Of a stretch of DNA of 64,000 nucleotides, positions 59,601-64,000 are shown in pieces. The stretch is taken from NCBI RefSeq assembly GCF_013141915.1, contig NZ_SROX01000010.1, forward strand, positions 124,001 through 188,000. The letters are read 5' to 3'. Numbering within the stretch: the first letter of the stretch is position 1; each line of letters begins with the position of its first letter. The notes under the pieces are model-generated. The model saw only the letters and a program-made list of their open reading frames with translations, was not told where the DNA came from and searched no databases. This DNA is from Cupriavidus necator (GTDB taxonomy: Bacteria; Pseudomonadota; Gammaproteobacteria; Burkholderiales; Burkholderiaceae). A program made the translations under genes and the position numbers.

Positions 59601-59740
59601 TGCGCGGCCAGCGCGCCGCCGCCCAGCGTACCCAGCGTGGCCGCCACGGCCACGGCCGCGACCCCGCAAGCACGCCCCAATTGCGATTGCTGCAGCGAAC
59701 TGCCAAGGCCCCGATCGGCTCGGGCGACGATCCCCTTCAT
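53666..59740 (-). CDS. Bacterial alpha-2-macroglobulin (YfhM-like)
   Basis: A 2024-residue periplasmic protease-trapping protein, clearly longer than E. coli YfhM (about 1650). After an N-terminal signal/anchor segment with likely cleavage at GGALAAQ come several macroglobulin-like beta domains, an MG segment with an acidic insert (GGDEEMDEDQQGDAS), and the complement-like thioester domain with CLEQ at residues 1550-1553. The lipobox cysteine that anchors YfhM is not evident. In the E. coli model it traps proteases that enter damaged cells while PbpC repairs the wall. Start at 59740 (MKGIVARADRG). It is the first gene of the coupled operon with yhhN-like and pbpC. Confidence 0.93.
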   Translation of the reverse strand: MKGIVARADRGLGSSLQQSQLGRACGVAAVAVAATLGTLGGGALAAQVSRFSPEGTVGQVRQVAIRFDEAMVPMGDVQAAAPAAVSCTGASTSGQARWIDAKNWVYDFASDLPPGVRCTVRMRAGLRSEAGSAYAGKAEYRFETGGPTVVSSRPSGGEIEEDQVFALRFNGAATAASVREHAWCQAQGLGERIPVRLLAGKERDAVLEAIRWDRLAKPVPDAVHLLACQQRLPAGARVQLVLGAGIATASGVATREERRFDYTVREPFTASFSCEREHAQSPCTPLRPMSVTFSAPVPRKLAESVVLKTPSGPRAPQFDPDLAPDASVSALTFAAPFAEKAQFTIEVPRKLQDDSGRALANADLFPLKVATASMPPLAKFAAAPFGVVERFGELPRGKSAADYPPLLPVTLRNVEADLAVRGVQARAGTVMKLRVDDDAAVMQWFGLVRRLHEASYTRGELDAVLAGRAPYRVNNPRNAVSIETRSVSLLERAPGVQKLAVPKPSGDAPRPFEVVGIPLPEPGFHVVEIASPMLGEALLGKRAPMYVRTAALVTNLGVHFKLGRSTGNEDDGSRSGVAWVTALDDGKPVRDAAVAVRDCSGRLLGEGRTDASGVARFARLAAAPQGACEQNGLSGYFVSARIAATHPQARGKADMAFVMSDWNRGIESWRFNVPTDTSATPTVRAHTIFDRTLLRAGETVSMKHLIRAETAQGFALPPASRPLPTRMTIRHEGSGQRYELPLQWRQTATGGRSAESTFQVPAAAKLGVYTVELESPKGDGAQDDGGARSYTSGSFRVEAFRLPVLAGTLQVAGKAGPVVAPAELPVGVEIHYLSGGGAAGLPVRMSALLRDKYVSFPGYEEFSFNPPRAQRESGGDEEMDEDQQGDASADGQKLVADKLPLTLDKNGNGSVTLRKLPKTDAPRDLVLEAGFADPNGEIQTLRQTVPVWPAAVVAGIRTDDWVSVRQKLAVHGVVLDVNGKPVADAPVRINARARITTSARKRVVGGFYRYDNRTETRDLGTVCETRTDAQGRARCEVALEQAGQIELVASARDKDGRTAQAASTVWVTRQGELWFGGENHDRIDLLPEKKSYAPGDTAVFQVRMPFRHATALVAVEREGIYQTQVVELHGSDPTVRVQVKPEWGPNVYVSVLALRGRLHEVPWYSFFTWGWRQPGEWWRAFRSEGREYAAPTALVDLSKPAFRLGLAEIRVGNAGHRLDVAVTPDKTSYPVRGKARVAIQVGLPDGKPAANGEVALAAVDQALLELMPNTSWDLLDAMLQRRGYGVETATAQMEIIGRRHYGRKAVPAGGGGGKSPTRELFDTLLLWHPRVQLDAEGRASVEVPLNDSLTSFRIVAVADLGLGRFGTGSATIAATQDLQVISGLPPLVREDDRYRAMFTLRNTTRRAMTVQASARGTLLGNETGLPVQTVQIPAGEAREIGWDVTAPALLAYARTGTVMWEVQASEQGTQGASDRIKVSQQIVPAVPVTVQQATLAQVAPSLSVPVKAPPGALADPAGKVRGGLQVSYQSSLAGGMPGVREWFRNYPFTCLEQRASKAIGLNDSAAWDALMAQLPSYLDANGLASYFPLNSDSDYGSEVLTAYLLAVTDEAARAGQALRIPDAQRAQMERGLADFVEGRIRRDSWSPAGGTQYLEVRKLAALEALSRSGHAQARMLGSIQILPAQWPTSALLDWTLLLTRVQDIPQREQRLAEAQQLLRSRLTVQGTRLAFSTERTDNWWWMMAGGDVNAARLLALASELPGWKDDAPQLATGLLGRQVHGAWGTTTANAWGMLAVTRFAQAFEKTPVAGTTRASVSNAADAARSFDWARAQRGDGVAQGSVELPWPAAEGGTLQVEHAGAGQPWATVRAMAAVPVTAPLEAGYRIQRSVTPQEQAVPGKWSRGDVYRVKLEIDAQADMTWVVVSDPVPAGATILGSGLGRDSAIATRGERRQGAAWPAYVERTPQAYREYFGYLPKGKVSVEYTVRLNNAGDFALPPTRVEAMYAPDVFGVAPNARLAVGARP

Positions 59741-59848
59741 CCTGCCATCCTCCGTTTCCGCCACGTTTGCGGCACCCGGCGAGGGTGACACGCACGCCAC
59801 AGGAGCGCAAGACCGGCGCGCACCGGCAGCGCGTGCGGGGGAGACGTT

Positions 59849-60334
59849 TCAGCGCAGGTGCGACAGTGGCAACGGGCCCTCGCACTTGATTGCCGTCAGC
59901 ACGATGTTCGACCGTACGCTCTCCACGCCCGGCACGCGCATCAGCCGTTTCATGGTGAATTCAGCCAGCGTGGGCAGGTCAGGCACGACCACGCGGATCA
60001 GGTAGTCGGCCTCGCCAGCGACGGAATAGCACTCCTGCACCTCTTCCAGCAGCAGGATCTCTTCGCGGAAGCGCTCGATGATGGTGTCGCCGTGATGCGC
60101 CAGCTTGACGCTGATAAACACCACTACGCCCAGCCCCAGCGCCTGCGAGGACAGGCTAACGCGGTATCCGGTGATGACACCGTCGGCCTCCAGCCGCGCC
60201 AACCGGCGTCCGACCTGGCTGGGCGACAGGTGCACGCGCTCGGCCAGCTGCTGGTGCGTGGTGCGGCCGTCGGCCTGCAGCGCGCTGAGCAGGGCGAGGT
60301 CATACGCGTCGAGGGAAATGCTCTGGGCTGCCAT
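59849..60334 (-). CDS. Lrp/AsnC-family regulator
   Basis: A 161-residue Lrp/AsnC regulator: N-terminal helix-turn-helix (LALLSALQADGRTTHQQLAERVHLSPSQVGRRLARLE) and a C-terminal RAM effector domain (VVFISVKLAHHG, ECYSVAGEADYLIRVVVPDL). It is divergent from phhA with 167 bases between them, so it probably regulates phenylalanine hydroxylation, with an aromatic amino acid as effector. The ATG at 60334 is used; another five codons upstream is possible. Confidence 0.9.
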   Translation of the reverse strand: MAAQSISLDAYDLALLSALQADGRTTHQQLAERVHLSPSQVGRRLARLEADGVITGYRVSLSSQALGLGVVVFISVKLAHHGDTIIERFREEILLLEEVQECYSVAGEADYLIRVVVPDLPTLAEFTMKRLMRVPGVESVRSNIVLTAIKCEGPLPLSHLR

Positions 60335-60501
60335 ACATGAATCCCGCATCCAAATGTCCGTTGATGCGCATTATATGCAGGATCCACCGTAATCAAGCGG
60401 ACTATGCGGACAGATTGCAGCTTCACGCGCCTAAACTACGCAGTAAATCCGCATTCATGCTGCCGCCGACGCAGCCAGCACGCATTCAAGGAGACACGCC
60501 A

Positions 60502-61431
60502 ATGTCCATCGCCATGGCCAGCGAAGCCCCCGGCGCCTTCCAGGGCACCCTGACCGACAAGCTCAAGGAACAATTCGACGCCGGCCTGCTGTCCGGCCAG
60601 GCACTGCGCCCGGATTTCACCATCGCCCAGCCGGTGCACCGCTACACCAGCACCGACCACGCCATCTGGCGCAAGCTGTACGAGCGCCAGGCCGAAATGC
60701 TGCAGGGCCGCGTCAGCGATGAATTCCTGCAAGGCTTGGCCACGCTGGGGATGGAAAAGGACCGCGTGCCGGACTTCGACCAGCTCAACGAGACCCTGAT
60801 GCGCGCCACCGGCTGGCAGATCGTGGCCGTGCCCGGCCTGGTGCCTGACGAGGTGTTCTTCGAGCACCTGGCCAACCGCCGCTTCCCGGCCAGCTGGTGG
60901 ATGCGCAAGCCCGAGCAGCTCGACTACCTGCAAGAGCCGGACTGCTTCCACGATGTGTTTGGCCACGTGCCGCTGCTGATCAACCCGGTCTTCGCCGACT
61001 ATATGGAAGCCTATGGCAAGGGCGGCCTGAAAGCGGCAGGGCTGGGCGCGCTGGAGATGCTGTCCCGCCTGTACTGGTACACCGTGGAATTCGGCCTGAT
61101 CCGAACGCCGCAGGGGCTGCGCATCTATGGCGCCGGTATCCTGTCGAGCCAGGGCGAGTCGATCTACAGCCTGGACTCGGCCAGCCCCAACCGGATCGGC
61201 TTTGATGTGCGCCGCATCATGCGCACGCGCTACCGCATCGACACCTTCCAGAAAACCTACTTCGTGATCGACAGCTTCGAGCAATTGTTCGACGCGACCC
61301 GCCCGGATTTCGCGCCGCTGTATGAAGCCCTGCGTGCCCAGCCGACGCTGGGTGCGGGCGACATCGCCGAGGGCGACCACGTGATCAACGCCGGCACCCG
61401 CGAAGGCTGGGCCGACACCGAAGACATCTGA
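60502..61431 (+). CDS. phhA: Phenylalanine 4-monooxygenase
   Basis: A 309-residue non-heme iron enzyme that hydroxylates phenylalanine to tyrosine with tetrahydrobiopterin and O2. The iron ligands are His150 and His155 in FHDVFGHVP and Glu196 in [10 protein letters not shown]; the pterin-binding segment and [11 protein letters not shown] are present. Length matches bacterial monomeric enzymes such as that of Chromobacterium. The ATG at 60502 follows an AAGGAG site. The gene for the pterin-recycling dehydratase lies downstream on the same strand, 166 bases away. Confidence 0.97.
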   Translation: MSIAMASEAPGAFQGTLTDKLKEQFDAGLLSGQALRPDFTIAQPVHRYTSTDHAIWRKLYERQAEMLQGRVSDEFLQGLATLGMEKDRVPDFDQLNETLMRATGWQIVAVPGLVPDEVFFEHLANRRFPASWWMRKPEQLDYLQEPDCFHDVFGHVPLLINPVFADYMEAYGKGGLKAAGLGALEMLSRLYWYTVEFGLIRTPQGLRIYGAGILSSQGESIYSLDSASPNRIGFDVRRIMRTRYRIDTFQKTYFVIDSFEQLFDATRPDFAPLYEALRAQPTLGAGDIAEGDHVINAGTREGWADTEDI

Positions 61432-61597
61432 GGCGGCCCGCCCGGCCAAACCCCGGGGCCGCTGCCCCGCTCCCCGCTTTGTGAAACAATGCCGGCATGC
61501 CCGCCGCCCCGGCGCGGGCGGGCCGGCTGTCCGCCCGATGCGCGTTGTCCGCATCGGGCGACCTTCGTTTTCTCCCAAGATCCAGATCGAGCCCATC

Positions 61598-61897
61598 ATG
61601 ACCCCTCTTTCCCCGCAAGCCCGTGCCACGCTGCTCGCCGACCTGCCCGGCTGGACTACCGTCCCGGACCGCGACGCGATCTTCAAGCGCTTTACCTTCC
61701 ACGACTTCAACGCCGCCTTCGGCTTCATGACGCGCGTGGCGATCCAGGCCGAGAAGGCAGACCACCACCCGGAATGGTTCAACGTCTACAACCGGGTCGA
61801 CATCACGCTGTCGACGCACGATGCCAACGGCCTGACCCAGCGCGACATCGACCTGGCGCACTTCATCGAGCGCGCCGCCGATGCGGTGACGAACTGA
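61598..61897 (+). CDS. phhB: 4a-hydroxytetrahydrobiopterin dehydratase (PCD)
   Basis: A 99-residue pterin-4a-carbinolamine dehydratase that regenerates the cofactor of PhhA. The family pattern [40 protein letters not shown] is intact, including the catalytic histidine block (ADHHPEW). Begins at ATG 61598. The long frame upstream of this ATG has no similarity. It is likely expressed with phhA. Confidence 0.96.
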   Translation: MTPLSPQARATLLADLPGWTTVPDRDAIFKRFTFHDFNAAFGFMTRVAIQAEKADHHPEWFNVYNRVDITLSTHDANGLTQRDIDLAHFIERAADAVTN

Positions 61898-62042
61898 CCG
61901 GCAGCCCGGGCGGTAGCTGTAGGCTAACCGTAAGGAAGCCGCGGGCGGCGCCTAGTACAATCTGGCGCAGGCCCGCACCGCCATGTGCGCCGTGCGGCCT
62001 TTCCCTGCAAGCCATGCCCAACGTCCTTCCCGAGCTGCCGCC

Positions 62043-62747
62043 ATGCGTATCCTGCTGATCGAGGACGACCGCCAGATTGCCAGCGGCGTCGAAGCCGGCC
62101 TGTCCCGCGCCGGCCACCAGGTACGCGTCGTCCACGACGGCGTCTATGCCACCGAACACCTGCTGCGCGAGCAGCACGACCTGGTCATCCTCGACCTGGG
62201 CCTGCCCGGCATCGACGGCATGACCCTGCTGGCGCGCTATCGCGCCCGTAACCGCACCACCCCGGTCATCATCCTGACCGCGCGCGACGAGCTGGAAGAC
62301 AAGCTTTCGGGCCTGAATGCCGGCGCCGACGACTACCTGATCAAACCCTTCGCCCTGCCCGAGCTGGAAGCGCGCGTGCGCGTACTGCTGCGCCGCAGCC
62401 AGCATGGCGAGGCCACGCCCGAGCGCGACGTGCGCCTCGGCCGCCTGCGCCTGTCCGGCAACGACCGCCGCATGTTTATCGACGCCCGCCCGCTGGAGCT
62501 GTCGCCGCGCGAGTTCGCGGTACTGGAGCTGCTGCTGCAGCGCCAGGGCCGCGTGGTCAGCAAGGCCCAGCTGCAGGACCACCTGGCCACCTTCGCCCAC
62601 CCGGCCGGCGAGGGCGGCGATACCGTCGGCGACACCGCGATCGAGGTCTACGTGCACCGCGTGCGCAAGAAGCTCGAGGACAGCGACGTCGAGATCGTCA
62701 CCGTGCGCGGCTTCGGCTACCTGCTGCAGATCCGCGCCGGACAATGA
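62043..62747 (+). CDS. OmpR-family response regulator
   Basis: A 234-residue response regulator. The receiver domain has acidic Glu7-Asp8-Asp9, the phosphorylated Asp51 in VILDLGLPG, and the Lys in DDYLIKPF; the C-terminal winged helix includes LSPREFAVLELLLQRQGRVVSKAQL and VRGFGYLL. It resembles TctD/QseB-type regulators, which often control tricarboxylate or similar uptake. The sensor kinase follows 59 bases downstream. Confidence 0.93.
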   Translation: MRILLIEDDRQIASGVEAGLSRAGHQVRVVHDGVYATEHLLREQHDLVILDLGLPGIDGMTLLARYRARNRTTPVIILTARDELEDKLSGLNAGADDYLIKPFALPELEARVRVLLRRSQHGEATPERDVRLGRLRLSGNDRRMFIDARPLELSPREFAVLELLLQRQGRVVSKAQLQDHLATFAHPAGEGGDTVGDTAIEVYVHRVRKKLEDSDVEIVTVRGFGYLLQIRAGQ

Positions 62748-62806
62748 AACCGCTCCGGCCGCCGCGGTTATCCGCCCCGCGGCCCTGTCCTTTGGCCTAG
62801 CCGGCA

Positions 62807-64000
62807 ATGTGGCCTCGCTCCCGCACCTCCTCCCGGGTTTCCTGGCGCACGGCCTCCCGCATCGCGACGCGGAACGTGCCCCCATCTCCCGCTGCGGCTG
62901 ATGCCGCGGGAGTCAACCCTGCGCCCGCGGCGACGCGCCAGGCCTCCCGCCCCGGCTCCAACATCAGCCTGCGCGTGCACCTGCTGCGCGCGCTGGCCAC
63001 GCCGCTGTTCGCGCTGGTGCTGACCAGCGGTTCGCTGTCGTACTGGCTGGCGGCGCACTACACCACGCAGGTGTTCGACCGCGCGCTCTATGGCGTCGCC
63101 AACAACATCGCCCAGCAGATCCGCATCGCCGGACCGCGGCTGGAGCAGGACATCCCGATGATCGCGCAGACGCTGGTCGAGGCCGAGGGCACCGACCGCA
63201 TCTACTGGCGCATCCACGGCCCCGACGGGCTGATCGGCGGCATGGATACCTGGCTGGGCTACGGCACCGGCCAGACCACGCTGCACGACGCGCGGCTGTT
63301 TTATGCGTGGTTCAGCGGCCGCCAGGTGCGCGCGGTGCGGCTGCCGGTGATGCTGCCCAGCGCCGCGGTCGATGAACTCGGCACCAGCGAGGCCGGCAAG
63401 CCCGCGCGCGGGCCGATCGTGGTGGAAGTGGCCGAACTGCTGGACCGGCGCGAGACCGCCGCCAACGAGATCCTGCTGTCGGTGTCGGTGCCGCTGATCC
63501 TGCTGCTGCTGGTCGGCAGCCTGATCCTGTCGCACGTGCTCAAGGAGGAACTGGTGCCACTGCAGATCCTGGCCGACAAGCTCAACCGGCAGACCGCGCG
63601 CTCGCTCGCCGCACTGGATGAAACCCAGGTCCCGGCCGAAGTGGCGCCGCTGATCCGCGGCCTCAACGCGTTGCTGGCGCGGCTGCGCGACGCGCTCGAC
63701 GCGCAGCGCAAGTTCATTGCCGATGCGGCGCACCAGTTGCGCACGCCGCTGACCGCGGTCAAGCTGCATGCCGATCGGGCACAGGCCGCCGATTCACTGG
63801 AAGTGGCCCGCCATGCGCTGCGCGAGGTGCAGACCGCGGCCGACCGCGCGGTGCGCCTGTCCAACCAGCTGCTGTCGCTGGCGCGGGCCGAGCCCGGGCT
63901 GTCGCTGGAACGGCTGGGGCCGGTGGAACACTTCGACCTGGCCGAGCTGGCCTTTGAAACCGGCGCCGAGTGGGTGCCGCAGGCGCTGGCGCGCCGCATC
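62807..64000 (+). CDS. Sensor histidine kinase (5' part)
   Basis: The first 398 codons of a two-component sensor; the ATPase domain lies beyond the window. Transmembrane helices at residues about 62-80 and 222-242 flank a periplasmic sensor of about 140 residues; a HAMP-like linker follows, then the H-box FIADAAHQLRTPLTAVK with His309. It is TctE/QseC-like. The ATG at 62807 is the first in-frame start after a stop codon at 62798. A GTG at 62876 is also possible, as the first 45 residues are Arg/Ser/Ala-rich and unlike a kinase N-terminus. Pairs with the response regulator just upstream. Confidence 0.88.
   Translation, partial: MWPRSRTSSRVSWRTASRIATRNVPPSPAAADAAGVNPAPAATRQASRPGSNISLRVHLLRALATPLFALVLTSGSLSYWLAAHYTTQVFDRALYGVANNIAQQIRIAGPRLEQDIPMIAQTLVEAEGTDRIYWRIHGPDGLIGGMDTWLGYGTGQTTLHDARLFYAWFSGRQVRAVRLPVMLPSAAVDELGTSEAGKPARGPIVVEVAELLDRRETAANEILLSVSVPLILLLLVGSLILSHVLKEELVPLQILADKLNRQTARSLAALDETQVPAEVAPLIRGLNALLARLRDALDAQRKFIADAAHQLRTPLTAVKLHADRAQAADSLEVARHALREVQTAADRAVRLSNQLLSLARAEPGLSLERLGPVEHFDLAELAFETGAEWVPQALARRI

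Overview
The window is a GC-rich, gene-dense stretch of a betaproteobacterial chromosome. The gene set and protein sequences look like Cupriavidus (Ralstonia eutropha group), and the region is probably close to the replication origin of the main chromosome: it holds mnmG-rsmG-parA-parB with four ParB-binding (parS) sites next to the complete F1Fo ATP synthase operon. The genus call is an inference from familiarity with these proteins, not a database result. I saw no insertion sequence, prophage, CRISPR array, tRNA or rRNA.

Layout. 0-6.2 kb (minus strand): 5' part of putA with its own promoter and operator, priA, hemE, an HSL-type esterase and a CoA-binding protein. 6.2-6.9 kb: no gene, but a run of stable hairpins ending in a plus-strand intrinsic terminator, a candidate non-coding RNA. 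6.9-14.6 kb: atpIBEFHAGDC, with a strong promoter in front and a U-rich tandem repeat before atpE. 14.8-19.5 kb: mnmG-rsmG-parA-parB and parS. 19.5-22.4 kb: a Bug-type solute-binding protein, an N-formylglutamate amidohydrolase-family protein and a divergent LysR regulator. 22.7-34.7 kb: two separate branched-chain amino acid type ABC transporter loci (one with a fused permease-ATPase, the other with an Arg in place of the Walker A Lys in LivF), flanking a TSUP permease and a GNAT-like protein. 35-39.5 kb: a probable 3-hydroxypropionate catabolic cluster (GMC dehydrogenase, CoA-acylating semialdehyde dehydrogenase, divergent LysR regulator with a perfect inverted-repeat operator). 39.5-43.8 kb: monoacylglycerol-lipase-like hydrolase and a copper module (cueR, copA, copZ) with a textbook 19-bp-spacer MerR-type promoter. 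43.9-50.8 kb: OmpW, SDS-type alkylsulfatase with divergent TetR, ornithine cyclodeaminase-family protein, aldo/keto reductase with divergent LysR. 50.7-59.7 kb: a translationally coupled operon of a 2024-residue bacterial alpha-2-macroglobulin, a YhhN-family membrane protein and PbpC. 59.8-62 kb: an Lrp regulator divergent from phenylalanine 4-monooxygenase, followed by pterin dehydratase. 62-64 kb: a two-component system whose kinase runs off the end.

Most genes are ordinary for the group. The parts that repay a second look are mainly regulatory: the PutA operator on the putA promoter, parS inside mnmG, the candidate RNA at 6.5-6.8 kb, the atpE leader repeat, the hairpins around both livK genes, and the operators of the hpd, cop and alkylsulfatase loci.
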